Source: Halarchaeoplasma sp046498385
GTDB lineage: Archaea; Thermoplasmatota; Thermoplasmata; Halarchaeoplasmatales; Halarchaeoplasmataceae
NCBI GenBank assembly: GCA_046498385.1
Contig: JAWOAU010000022.1
Coordinates: forward strand, 1 to 23,304
Reading direction: 5' to 3'
Length of the DNA: 23,304 bases
In this document: one piece after another, positions 7,988 through 17,286 of the stretch
Layout of the letters: every line of letters starts with the position of its first letter
Position numbering within the stretch: the stretch's first letter is position 1
The notes under the pieces: generated by a model
Databases searched by the model: none
Told to the model about the DNA's origin: nothing
The model's input: only the letters and a program-made list of their open reading frames with translations
Translations under genes and position numbers: made by a program

Positions 7988-9298
7988 TTGTCAACCGCTG
8001 TAATAATATCTATATTAATATTCACTTTAACCTACATAGGAATAATACATAGAAGGGTAGATAGAGCGGTTGCAGCAGTTTCAGGGGCAGTAGCCATGAT
8101 TTTGGCAGGTACTTACTTTAAGTTCTACTCACAACAACGTGCCTTGGAGGCGATCGATTTCAACACTATAGGTTTGCTGATGGGTATGATGATTCTCGTG
8201 GGAGTTCTAGGGGAAACCGGTTTTTTCAAATATGTTGCAATTAAAACGGCAAAATTATCAAAGGGAAGTTACTATCGGCTTTTTGCATTTTTTGTGCTAA
8301 TCACCGCATTAACCTCTGCATTTTTGGACAATGTAACCACCATCCTTCTTATGGTACCTATCACCATAACCATCGCAAAGGATTTAAATGTTAATCCAAC
8401 TCCCTTTATTATCTCCGAAGTCATGGCTTCCAATATAGGCGGTACCGCAACACTGATTGGAGATCCCCCCAATATCATGATAGGGAGTTCAGCAAACATT
8501 AACTTTACTCAATTTCTTTTATATCTCGCACCCATCGTTTTAATAGTTCTTTTTGTCGTTTTACTATTATTTGAGATCATTTTTAAAGATATGTTAGATG
8601 GAGACATGAACGAATTTAAAAAAATAATGACCCTCGATGAAAATCAGAGCATTGTAGATTGGCGTTTATTAAAGAAAACCGCTTTGGTTCTTTTAGTTAC
8701 AATGATACTTTTTTTAGTTCACCACATATTGGGTCTGGACCCATGGATGGTAGCAATAACAGGAGCTAGCCTCTTATTGCTTCTAACCCTTTCGGATATG
8801 GAAAAAACACTAAATCATGTACACTGGACTACCCTTATTTTCTTCCTAGGGCTGTTCATTATTATCGGTGGACTTATTTCCGCCGGGGTGATTGACCTGA
8901 TTGCTAATAGAATGGTATCTGTCAGTGAAAATAGCCTTGTTTTTAGTTTGTTTATGGTGATTATGATCGGAGGGGGGTTGGCGATTGCAGTGGGGAATAT
9001 ACCTGCATCCGTAATGTTAATACCTGCTGTAGCTAGTTTTATTGAAATTAGTGGTCTTGGTGCCGGTTATCCTGTGAACCCGCTCTGGTGGGCACTTGCA
9101 CTTGGTACGTGCTTTGGCGGGAATGGAACGCTCATTTCCGCCCCGACCAATCTTATCGCAGTCAATATGTCCGAGAAGATGGGGTATCCCATATCCTTTA
9201 GAAATTACGCCCGAATCGGATTACCTATAACCTTATTTATATTGCTGCTTTCCTTTTTCTTACTCTACGGATTTTATGTGGTGTTGTTAGGGCCGTAA
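7988..9298 (+). CDS. ArsB/NhaD-type ion transporter (IT superfamily permease)
   Basis: This 436-residue integral membrane protein has about 11 hydrophobic helices. It has the two half-repeat signatures of the ArsB/NhaD group: DNVTTILLMVP followed by GGTATLIGDPPNIMIGSS in the first half, and FGGNGTLISAPTNLIAVNMS in the second. The family includes Na+/H+ antiporters, arsenite permeases and SLC13-like anion carriers, so the substrate cannot be fixed from sequence. No arsenate reductase, ArsR-type metal site or arsA is adjacent, which makes a cation/proton role at least as likely as arsenite. The start is TTG at 7988, with AGGGGA 5 nt upstream, within the end of the stress-protein gene. The 3' end overlaps convergent enolase by 25 bp. 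Confidence 0.88.
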   Translation: MSTAVIISILIFTLTYIGIIHRRVDRAVAAVSGAVAMILAGTYFKFYSQQRALEAIDFNTIGLLMGMMILVGVLGETGFFKYVAIKTAKLSKGSYYRLFAFFVLITALTSAFLDNVTTILLMVPITITIAKDLNVNPTPFIISEVMASNIGGTATLIGDPPNIMIGSSANINFTQFLLYLAPIVLIVLFVVLLLFEIIFKDMLDGDMNEFKKIMTLDENQSIVDWRLLKKTALVLLVTMILFLVHHILGLDPWMVAITGASLLLLLTLSDMEKTLNHVHWTTLIFFLGLFIIIGGLISAGVIDLIANRMVSVSENSLVFSLFMVIMIGGGLAIAVGNIPASVMLIPAVASFIEISGLGAGYPVNPLWWALALGTCFGGNGTLISAPTNLIAVNMSEKMGYPISFRNYARIGLPITLFILLLSFFLLYGFYVVLLGP

Positions 9299-10533
9299 TT
9301 TGATGTTGTGTGCAGTTCTTCCTCGATCTCCAGCAGACGGTTGTACTTTGAGGTACGCTCACCTCTGCACGGTGCACCGGACTTGATCTGGCCGCAGGAC
9401 AGTGCTACCGAAAGATCGGCTATGAAATCGTCAGACGTCTCTCCGGAGCGGTGGGATACCATGATCCCGTAACCGTTGTTCATGGCTAGAGATGCAGCTT
9501 CAAGGGCTTCAGTCAGGGAGCCTATTTGGTTTACTTTTAATAGCACGGCGTTGCACACGTTTTCCTTTATACCTCGATCGATTATCTTGGGATTGCTGAC
9601 GAAGATATCGTCACCGACGACTTGAACTTTTTTCCCGATACGCTGTGTAATCTCTTCGAAACCCGGCCAGTCGTCTTCGGCCAAAGGGTCCTCTAAAGAT
9701 ACTATTGGATATTCTTCTATGAGTCTCTCGTAAAAATCAACCATCTCGGACGGATTTAAATTCTTGCCGCCGAACATATAGGAGCCTTCTTTGTAGAACT
9801 CGGATGCTGCAGTGTCCACGGCGATTTTCACTTCTTTTGTATAACCCGTTTTATCTATTGCTTCTACTATAAGATCAAAGGCATCGAGTGGATCGTTGAT
9901 AGGCGGGGCGTATCCCCCCTCATCACCCACGTTGGTTGCGGAAGGGCCGTAACGCTCTTTCAATAAGGTGCCCAACACATGGTAAACCTCCACCCCCATA
10001 CGGAGTGCTTCTTGGAAGTTTTTTGCTCCAACAGGAGCAATCATATGTTCTTGTATATCCAACTCGTTGCCTGCGTGTTCACCGCCGTTGATTACGTTAA
10101 GAAAGGGCACGGGTAGGGTTATATCGTTAGGCCTTCCCAAATATCTGTAAAGAGGGACATCCAAAGCAGAGGAGGCCGCCCGTGAGACTGCCAGAGAAAC
10201 TGCGAGTACTGTATTGGCACCAAGATCACTTTTATCCTCCGTTCCATCACATTTTATCATCAAATTATCTATACCACATTGGTCCCTAACGTCCATTCCA
10301 ATTATTTTTGGAGCGATCCTCTGTTCAACGTTTTCAACTGCCTTTAGAACTCCTTTCCCCATATATCTATCTCCGCCGTCCCTTAGTTCAAGAGCTTCTC
10401 TGGTACCGGTGGATGCTCCGGATGGCACAGCCGCTTTTCCATAGGATATGGGTGTTTTAACTGAGGCCATCACCGTTGGATTACCTCGGGAGTCCAGTAC
10501 TTCAAAAGCCCTCACAGATTCTATTTCATACAT
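9274..10533 (-). CDS. eno: Enolase (phosphopyruvate hydratase)
   Basis: This 419-residue glycolytic/gluconeogenic enzyme interconverts 2-phosphoglycerate and phosphoenolpyruvate with Mg2+. All core motifs are present: SRGNPTV near the N-terminus, the mobile loop GASTG, NGGEHAGNELDIQE, the metal ligand motif SLEDP, GDDIFVSN, LLKVNQIG with the catalytic lysine, SHRSGET, and IKSGAPCRGER with the substrate lysine. The start at 10533 (MYEIESVRAFEVLDSRG) is chosen over 10548 because the extra codons contain the ribosome site AAAGGTG, 5 nt before 10533. Length is normal. It is monocistronic as far as seen, and its 3' end overlaps the permease gene by 25 bp. Confidence 0.96.
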   Translation of the reverse strand: MYEIESVRAFEVLDSRGNPTVMASVKTPISYGKAAVPSGASTGTREALELRDGGDRYMGKGVLKAVENVEQRIAPKIIGMDVRDQCGIDNLMIKCDGTEDKSDLGANTVLAVSLAVSRAASSALDVPLYRYLGRPNDITLPVPFLNVINGGEHAGNELDIQEHMIAPVGAKNFQEALRMGVEVYHVLGTLLKERYGPSATNVGDEGGYAPPINDPLDAFDLIVEAIDKTGYTKEVKIAVDTAASEFYKEGSYMFGGKNLNPSEMVDFYERLIEEYPIVSLEDPLAEDDWPGFEEITQRIGKKVQVVGDDIFVSNPKIIDRGIKENVCNAVLLKVNQIGSLTEALEAASLAMNNGYGIMVSHRSGETSDDFIADLSVALSCGQIKSGAPCRGERTSKYNRLLEIEEELHTTSNYGPNNTT

Positions 10534-10538
10534 CTTTA

Positions 10539-10545
10539 CACCTTT
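10539..10545 (-). promoter_or_regulatory. Shine-Dalgarno site of enolase
   Basis: AAAGGTG on the minus strand, 5 nt before the ATG at 10533. It selects this ATG over the one at 10548. Confidence 0.65.
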
Positions 10546-10597
10546 CATGGTGAAGTGTTTAGTTGTATTTGAGGATAACGGGGGAACAACTGTTCAT

Positions 10598-10609
10598 AGT
10601 TAAATAAGA
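10598..10609 (-). promoter_or_regulatory. Probable TATA box of enolase
   Basis: TCTTATTTAACT on the minus strand, about 70 bp before the ATG, predicting a leader of about 45 nt. Confidence 0.45.
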
Positions 10610-10610
10610 G

Positions 10611-10624
10611 AGGATGTTCATCCT
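10611..10624. repeat. Inverted repeat upstream of the enolase TATA box (possible operator)
   Basis: AGGATG-TT-CATCCT is a 6-bp perfect inverted repeat with a 2-nt spacer. It lies directly upstream of the enolase TATA box, at the position of BRE or an activator site. It is followed by TTTTAT, so a weak terminator-like hairpin is an alternative. The remaining 10625-10760 shows no gene. Confidence 0.3.
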
Positions 10625-10760
10625 TTTATAGAAGATAAGAATAGGTCTGAAATGGCTTAACATCAATAGGGTTGAAAAAAAACGCACATAGGGGATAATC
10701 GACCAACTAAACGTTCGAAGGTTGATCTTCCAACCTGGACATCCCGTCCGCCATGAATAA

Positions 10761-10770
10761 GCTATAAATA
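10761..10770 (+). promoter_or_regulatory. Probable TATA box of the STT3 operon
   Basis: GCTATAAATA, about 50 bp before the ATG at 10819, gives a leader of about 25 nt containing AAGGTGA. Confidence 0.55.
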
Positions 10771-10805
10771 GTAGAGGCATCATGAGATTTTTCTACACTA
10801 CGACT

Positions 10806-10812
10806 AAGGTGA
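10806..10812 (+). promoter_or_regulatory. Shine-Dalgarno site of STT3
   Basis: AAGGTGA, 6 nt before the ATG at 10819. It favours this start over the ATG four codons downstream. Confidence 0.6.
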
Positions 10813-10818
10813 AAACAA

Positions 10819-13800
10819 ATGAGGTTACGCATGCCAAAAATACTGAAGGAGCGGGATGATACCGCCCAAGCAGGCTCGGTACTCGAGGATAGATGGAGTA
10901 TCGCCATATGCCTTGGAGCCATATTCATACTGGCTTTCTTTATGAGAACATACTTTGCGTTTGAATTGTCGACCAAATTTGGAACCCCTTTTTTATTGAC
11001 AGGTGGTTCCGATTCGTATTATTATGAGAAAATCGTAGAATATTTGGCCTTCAATCACCATCACCTTCTCCATGACAGCATGCTCAACTACCCTTTAGGT
11101 CGTGCGAATCCACGTCCACCTTTATATAGTTGGTCGGTGTCTTTGACTGGACACATATTCGCACCTCTCGTGGGAGACCTAACCCGATCCGTACATTATT
11201 CCCTTATACTATCAACCAGTTTCTGGGGTGCCATGACCATATTCCCGGTTTACCTGGTTGGCAGAGACATCTTCGGTAAAAAGGCCGGGATAACCGCCGC
11301 TTTCTTACTCGCTATCAGTGCGGGGCACCTCCAGAGGAGTCCCATCGGAAACGCGGACCACGATGCATTTTATCTTTTCTTTGCCGTAACTGGATTTTAT
11401 TTCCTCATGAAAGCCCTCAAGTACATACCTGAAGATAGAACATGGGTAAAGGACTGGAGGGATCGAGGGGACATAAAATCAGGTTTATCAACCTTTATCA
11501 GCGAAAACAAGAGATCATTGTTATATTCCGCCATGGCGGGCGTAAGTATTGGCGCGGTTGCCTTGACCTGGCAGGGTTACGCATACGTATTCGTCATCAT
11601 TCTAGTTTACTACTTTATCCAGCTTTTCTTGGACAAGTTCAGATACCGGGATTCTCTAGGGGTAACGGCCTGCGTTGGCATCACAGTGGTGCTCGGAATA
11701 CTCATCGCCGCACCTTATTACATGGGGACTGGTTCCGGTCATAGTTTACCTCACGGAGTCGGTACTTGGTTCGATGTACCTTTGATAATGGTAACCATCG
11801 CCATGATCGGAGGTACGATAATTACCGTATCTAGGGATTATCCTTGGGTGCTGGTATTCTCGATATTATCTGCATTAGCTGCCGGAATACTGCTCTATGC
11901 TGCGTATTTTTCACCGGCTTTGATGAATACCTTCACCAGCGGTGCCGGTTACTTTGTCCGTACAAAACTATACGATACTATCGCAGAGGCACAAGCACCG
12001 GAGTTCAGTAATCTTGTCTTTTCTTTCGGACCCGCTACTTTTTTCCTATCGATCGCCGGTATAGCGCTAGCTATATGGTATATCCGGGACAAATGGACCA
12101 CTAATTTTTTGTTCGTACTCGTTTGGGCGGCATTCTCCATCTATATGGCAACTTCTGCCGCACGATTTATATTCAATGCCGCACCGGCCTTTGCGCTTAT
12201 GGCCGGGTGGCTGGTTGCCTTGGGAGCCGATAAAGCAGAATTTGGTACACTGTATCGTCGGCTAAAAGGTGCTAGAGCTGGATTTTTCACGAGAATAAAA
12301 AGGGGTGTAAAGGTTGGCCATATAGTCGCTGTTTTATCCATCGCTTTTTTAATAGTCATGCCCAATGTATTTTATGGATTTGACGCAGGTATCCCCTTTG
12401 ATACTAAGAGCGAATATGACGAACAGGTAAATCAGGCCCTTCCTGAATTACTTCGTCCCGAAGATTACGATGAAAACCAGCAGCAAGTATGGCATCTAGG
12501 AGCCTTTGGTTTTGGCATAGATAAACCAACGGATTATTGGCCTGCGGCATGGGAATGGTTGAAAGAAGAAAATTCCGATATACCGCCTGAGGAACGGCCG
12601 GCATTCTTGAGCTGGTGGGACTACGGCTTCGAGGCCGTCCAGCGCGCTCAGCATCCCACGGTAGCGGATAACTTCCAAACCGGTTATAGATTTGCGGGTA
12701 ATGCGCTCATGGCCCAGAATGAATCCGAACTACTTTCTCTGTTGATCGCACGGACAGTGCAAGCTCCGATTAGAGATGACGGCGGTATTTCCGGTGATGT
12801 TAGGGACATATTGGTCCGACACATAGGTGAGGAAAAGACCGATCTTGTCGAAGATGCGTTTTTAAACCCCGCCGATTACCAAGATGAAGTACTCTCCAAT
12901 CCGGATAGATATCATCCACGAGCGGACGATATAGATAATGGCAATGTAAGATGGGCCAGATTGATGGGTTTGCTTTCATACGAGGAACGCGATACACTGG
13001 TTGAACTATATTATGAACTTACCGAAGAACTTGAAACCTTGATAAAATATATCGGGATCGATACCCGATTGTTTCCCTTCGATGCCAGACAAACAGGTGT
13101 TTTCTATGCACCCGCTCTTCTTTCTGGACATAGGGTTGGTGGGAACAGTATGGCCAGGACACCCGTCGATTTTTACACTATAGCCTACGTTGATATGCAG
13201 GGAAATGAATACGAAGACCCTGATGAAATACCTCCAGGTGCAGAGATAGTGGATTTCAAAATTAACTTTAAACAGGCATTCTATGATACCGTTCTTTACC
13301 GTACTTTTGCCGGAATCTCTGGAGCTGAAGCCGGTAAAGAACAGGGAATACCCACGGTTGATGTCGAAGATATACAGCCGATGCCCGCTTGGGGCATGGA
13401 GAATTTCAAATTGGCCACTAGGACTGCCTACTGGAACCCTTACCCCGAAGAGGAGGTACGGGACCACCCCGAAGCGTGGAGGGCGGTATCCCTTCAGGAC
13501 GCCATAAAACATCAAGAGGAAGAAAAGGGTATAGCTGATATGAGCGGGCAAAGCTACATGAGGCAGGGGGTTGTTTTCATAGAGTACTTCCACGGAGCCC
13601 TTGTTTCAGGAAGCGTTACCACCTCTGACGGACAACCCGTGTCTGACGCCCGGGTTACCATAATCGATGAGATGGGTACACCACATCAAGTAACCTACAC
13701 CGATGAGGACGGCCGGTATGAGACGAAGGCTCCGGCGGGAGATATATCTTTAGTGGTATCTACCGGTGGTGACCTAGAGCCGACTACAAAAACAGAATCC

Positions 13801-16800
13801 GTACATCTGGGAATAGAGCAATTCCACGTAACCCACGAACAAGCCATGAGGCGTGAGGTGGACCGCACAGGCGACGGTCGTTGGGACTACTTGATAAGAA
13901 AGGATATAGAGGCAAAAACGGGCGACCTAAGCGCCAACGTTTTCGTGGATAAAGATGACAGCGGTGATTACACACCGACTAACGATACTCTTGTAGAATC
14001 TACCATAACCTTATCCGGGACCGGTGTTGAGATAGAAGTTGAGACCGATGGTAGCTATGATTTCACAGGACTGGTACCTGGCAAGTACACTCTTTCTTCA
14101 GATGCTCCGGGCACAACTTCGGCAGATGTGATGATAGAACCGGAAGAACAGGTTACAGAGGATATAAAAGTACAAGCTGCATCTCTGGAAGGTCAAGCAC
14201 TTATGGAGGATACAGAGATCAAAGCGATCGAGTTGTACCTTGAACATGCCGAGACCGGTGACAGATATGTTGAGCAGGTAGATCCCGGAGGAAATTATAC
14301 TTTCAGCTACTTATTACCCGGTGATTATGTGCTGGGAATAGAACAAGATGAATATGCCGTTTACGCAGGTCCTAAGGTATTAGAATTAACTCCAGGTGCT
14401 CAAAAGGAAATGAACGTTACCTTTACCTATGCATATATAATCGAGGGTGTAGCGGAAACGGTAGACGGTCTAAGGCTAGCTCACCAAAGGTTATCGCTTA
14501 CGGGCATCTTAGGACGTACCTATTCACATATGGTTATAACCGACGACCAGGGCGAATTTGATGTCAAAATACCCATTGGAGATTATACTGTATACGGCAC
14601 ACATCGGAAGGACGGCGAGAAGACAGTTCATCTCGGAACCATATCTGTTCCTGAGGATACGGAGCACACGGCACGATTCGGTAAAGGCCATGGTATCACA
14701 GCTAACGTTGAGTTAAACGACGTACCCGTGGAAGGATTCAATATGGAATTTGTAACCCTTGAAGGAACGATCATGGAAGCCCGGAGCAATGCAGAAGGAC
14801 GCATAAGCTTATTCCTTCCTGAAAACTTTTATTCCATCTACGGTTGGAAGAGAACTGTACCGGATGACTTATACTACAGAACAGGATTATCTTTGGATAG
14901 GGACAGAACGATCAGTGTTGCGCCTTTACCAGGACACCCGGTGGAAGGGCAGATATATCGGGATCTAAATTTTGACGGCGAATATGGTGAAGGTGAAGAC
15001 ATATCTGCCAGAATCCAAGTAGAAGTCAATGGACATTCGATATCTCTTCTTTCATCATCCACGGGCCAATTCGAAGCGGTACTTCCAAACGAGGAGGTTC
15101 TGATCAAACTAACTAAAGAGGGTTTTCATGATGAGGACATTTCTTACCATCCTGAAGATGAATTCGGACCGTACCTTGCCATGGAGACCAAGGACGTTCA
15201 AGTCCATGGAGATTTTACACTAGATGATGGTGAATCTTATGATTTCCCCATTACATTCGAAGCAGTGGATGAAGGAGCGGTAGATACGGAGACATCAGTT
15301 GTTGACGGCGAGTACGAAGTATATCTCCAACCTGGTGTATATGACGTAATCGTGGATTCTTCTCCAGAAGACGGAATCCGCTATTCCCTGGAAAAGAGGA
15401 TAAACATAGAGCCGACGGATGAACCTCTTGAGTTGTCCCTTGAGGCAAACCATACTGTGAGGATACACGGTATGATATCTGACGAAGATGGAGAAGAAGT
15501 CCCGGCAACCCTTTCGTTTAAGGGGATCTGGGAGAAGGAGTTGGTGGCTGATGACGGTATATATGAACTTTATCTGCCCACGAACACATATTCCATGTGG
15601 TGTGCTGATATGGAAGGAGAGTTGGTCGCCACCGACAAACTAACGATCACTGGACCTATGGAGTACAATATCACTCTTGATAGTGCGGTTGAATTTTCCC
15701 CATTAGTGACCTACGACGGAGAATCTCGGGAAGGTATAGTGATGACCTTGGAGAACATGCTTTCCGGTTACAGGATCACAAGGACGACCGACGAGGACGG
15801 GACCTTTTCAGTAAACCTCGCTCAAGGTGAGTATGAGGTAGGGGTGGATTATCTTACAACGGAGCCCATAGATGGAATACTACGTGATGTCCGCTTTATG
15901 TACTCCGATGTTTATGACCTGACTGTATCGACCTCACCACACATCTCACTGGAGCGGGAATTGGTCCATTCTAACCTTAGCGGCAGGGTATACCTTGATG
16001 GAAAAGGGGTCCCCCATGCAACGATAAACTTTATAGAACAGACGCCGGAGGCCATTTCTACCTCAACTGAAACAATGGATGATGGTACGTTTTCACTGCC
16101 TTTATCCAAAGGTACGTATTCTATATATGTAGAGTACCAAGGGAGAACACGCCCTTATTCAGCTTTCAAGACCTTTGTGATGGGTGACGTTGATGATGTA
16201 TTGAACGTAACTCTAGATCCCGCTTTTAAATTGACAGGTACGGTTCGAAGAGACGGAGCGGCAACCCAGGCCGAGATAAACATAGTTGATTTAGAGAAAC
16301 TCATGGAATTGGAAGAGGTCTCGAAGGAAGACGGTCTTTACACGTTAGTCCTTCCAAAGGGTGTTTACCAGATACGTGCGGAAACATCATTTACCCATGA
16401 CGAACTCGGTGAAATCACATATATGGATGAGCAGGAAATAGACCTAACCTACAATACACGTACGGACTTGGATCTGAGTATGGTCAAGGAATATGGGATA
16501 GAAGTTGACAGCATATCAGCCCAGGAAGCTAAACCCGGAGATACCATCGATTACAACATAAACATAGAGAATACCGGTAATACCTATGATGAGTTTAGGC
16601 TGTCCGCATCCCCTGGTGCAATTTGGGATATGGGTTTCAGCCCTTCGACTTTCTCATTGGGCCCGGATGAATCCAGAAATGTGCAGGTATCTTTACACCT
16701 TCCTGATGATGCTATAGTCAACCACCCACCTATAAGCTTCATCGTCGAATCACTCAATTCCGATGAAACCGCAAGCAAAACTTTGCCTGCCGACGTCGAA

Positions 16801-17286
16801 CAAGACTATGGAGTTGAGATGCTACCGACGGTATCAAAAAGGACTATCCGTGACGGTCAGATCATATACACTATAGGCATAGAAAATACCGGTAATGGAC
16901 GGGACACTTTTGATCTACTAGTACAAAATAAGGGTCATCTTGAATCACTAGGTTGGGGTGTATCTCTTGATGAAGATACCGGAGAGGTATCCGAGGATGT
17001 TGTTTCAGAGGTCGAACTAGTTTTAACACCTAGGTCACACGCGTCTTCAGATTTGACGGTACAGATTAAAGCTACTTCGCAGGGCTATCCCTCGGTGGAA
17101 GACTCAGTAGTATACGACATAGAGTTACCGACTTTATCCGCCGACAAAGACTCCTTCAGAATTGACGGAGAGGGCATATTACTCGAAGCGGCAACCTTTG
17201 AGATGCGGACGAGTTACTGGGTCCTTTTGATCATAGCAGCTACCGTAGGCGCGGTTTATTACATCCGAAAGAAGAGGTGGTTTTGA
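10819..17286 (+). CDS. aglB: Giant STT3/AglB oligosaccharyltransferase fused to an Ig-like repeat tail
   Basis: This 2155-residue protein transfers a lipid-linked glycan to Asn in N-x-(S/T) of exported proteins. Residues about 30-525 hold the multi-pass membrane part with the STT3 motifs: first acidic motif SDSYYY (D65), second motif DHD (D180-D182), and TIAE at 387-390. The soluble domain has the WWDYG signature at 599-603. Ordinary archaeal AglB ends near residue 800-1000. Here, from about residue 922 to 1890, eleven modules of about 88 residues follow, each with a carboxypeptidase-regulatory/Cna-B-like pattern (DGxY...PxGxY). Two NEW3-like domains with ENTGN motifs come next (about 1891-2110), then one transmembrane helix (about 2129-2148) and the tail RKKRWF. 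One continuous open frame shows the fusion is real in this assembly. It forms an operon with the abutting downstream gene. Confidence 0.93.
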   Translation: MRLRMPKILKERDDTAQAGSVLEDRWSIAICLGAIFILAFFMRTYFAFELSTKFGTPFLLTGGSDSYYYEKIVEYLAFNHHHLLHDSMLNYPLGRANPRPPLYSWSVSLTGHIFAPLVGDLTRSVHYSLILSTSFWGAMTIFPVYLVGRDIFGKKAGITAAFLLAISAGHLQRSPIGNADHDAFYLFFAVTGFYFLMKALKYIPEDRTWVKDWRDRGDIKSGLSTFISENKRSLLYSAMAGVSIGAVALTWQGYAYVFVIILVYYFIQLFLDKFRYRDSLGVTACVGITVVLGILIAAPYYMGTGSGHSLPHGVGTWFDVPLIMVTIAMIGGTIITVSRDYPWVLVFSILSALAAGILLYAAYFSPALMNTFTSGAGYFVRTKLYDTIAEAQAPEFSNLVFSFGPATFFLSIAGIALAIWYIRDKWTTNFLFVLVWAAFSIYMATSAARFIFNAAPAFALMAGWLVALGADKAEFGTLYRRLKGARAGFFTRIKRGVKVGHIVAVLSIAFLIVMPNVFYGFDAGIPFDTKSEYDEQVNQALPELLRPEDYDENQQQVWHLGAFGFGIDKPTDYWPAAWEWLKEENSDIPPEERPAFLSWWDYGFEAVQRAQHPTVADNFQTGYRFAGNALMAQNESELLSLLIARTVQAPIRDDGGISGDVRDILVRHIGEEKTDLVEDAFLNPADYQDEVLSNPDRYHPRADDIDNGNVRWARLMGLLSYEERDTLVELYYELTEELETLIKYIGIDTRLFPFDARQTGVFYAPALLSGHRVGGNSMARTPVDFYTIAYVDMQGNEYEDPDEIPPGAEIVDFKINFKQAFYDTVLYRTFAGISGAEAGKEQGIPTVDVEDIQPMPAWGMENFKLATRTAYWNPYPEEEVRDHPEAWRAVSLQDAIKHQEEEKGIADMSGQSYMRQGVVFIEYFHGALVSGSVTTSDGQPVSDARVTIIDEMGTPHQVTYTDEDGRYETKAPAGDISLVVSTGGDLEPTTKTESVHLGIEQFHVTHEQAMRREVDRTGDGRWDYLIRKDIEAKTGDLSANVFVDKDDSGDYTPTNDTLVESTITLSGTGVEIEVETDGSYDFTGLVPGKYTLSSDAPGTTSADVMIEPEEQVTEDIKVQAASLEGQALMEDTEIKAIELYLEHAETGDRYVEQVDPGGNYTFSYLLPGDYVLGIEQDEYAVYAGPKVLELTPGAQKEMNVTFTYAYIIEGVAETVDGLRLAHQRLSLTGILGRTYSHMVITDDQGEFDVKIPIGDYTVYGTHRKDGEKTVHLGTISVPEDTEHTARFGKGHGITANVELNDVPVEGFNMEFVTLEGTIMEARSNAEGRISLFLPENFYSIYGWKRTVPDDLYYRTGLSLDRDRTISVAPLPGHPVEGQIYRDLNFDGEYGEGEDISARIQVEVNGHSISLLSSSTGQFEAVLPNEEVLIKLTKEGFHDEDISYHPEDEFGPYLAMETKDVQVHGDFTLDDGESYDFPITFEAVDEGAVDTETSVVDGEYEVYLQPGVYDVIVDSSPEDGIRYSLEKRINIEPTDEPLELSLEANHTVRIHGMISDEDGEEVPATLSFKGIWEKELVADDGIYELYLPTNTYSMWCADMEGELVATDKLTITGPMEYNITLDSAVEFSPLVTYDGESREGIVMTLENMLSGYRITRTTDEDGTFSVNLAQGEYEVGVDYLTTEPIDGILRDVRFMYSDVYDLTVSTSPHISLERELVHSNLSGRVYLDGKGVPHATINFIEQTPEAISTSTETMDDGTFSLPLSKGTYSIYVEYQGRTRPYSAFKTFVMGDVDDVLNVTLDPAFKLTGTVRRDGAATQAEINIVDLEKLMELEEVSKEDGLYTLVLPKGVYQIRAETSFTHDELGEITYMDEQEIDLTYNTRTDLDLSMVKEYGIEVDSISAQEAKPGDTIDYNINIENTGNTYDEFRLSASPGAIWDMGFSPSTFSLGPDESRNVQVSLHLPDDAIVNHPPISFIVESLNSDETASKTLPADVEQDYGVEMLPTVSKRTIRDGQIIYTIGIENTGNGRDTFDLLVQNKGHLESLGWGVSLDEDTGEVSEDVVSEVELVLTPRSHASSDLTVQIKATSQGYPSVEDSVVYDIELPTLSADKDSFRIDGEGILLEAATFEMRTSYWVLLIIAATVGAVYYIRKKRWF
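17274..17279 (+). promoter_or_regulatory. Shine-Dalgarno site embedded in the STT3 3' end
   Basis: GAGGTG lies within the last codons of STT3, 7 nt before the downstream ATG at 17287. It supports translational coupling. Confidence 0.6.

Noticed and set aside
7988..9298. Arsenite resistance operon
   Set aside because: The permease fits the ArsB/NhaD superfamily, but no arsenate reductase, ArsA or cysteine-bearing ArsR sensor is adjacent, so arsenite is not claimed.
13006..13593. 195-codon open frame on the minus strand
   Set aside because: It lies wholly inside the STT3 reading frame, has no ribosome site, and its residues look random; it is a shadow of the real gene.
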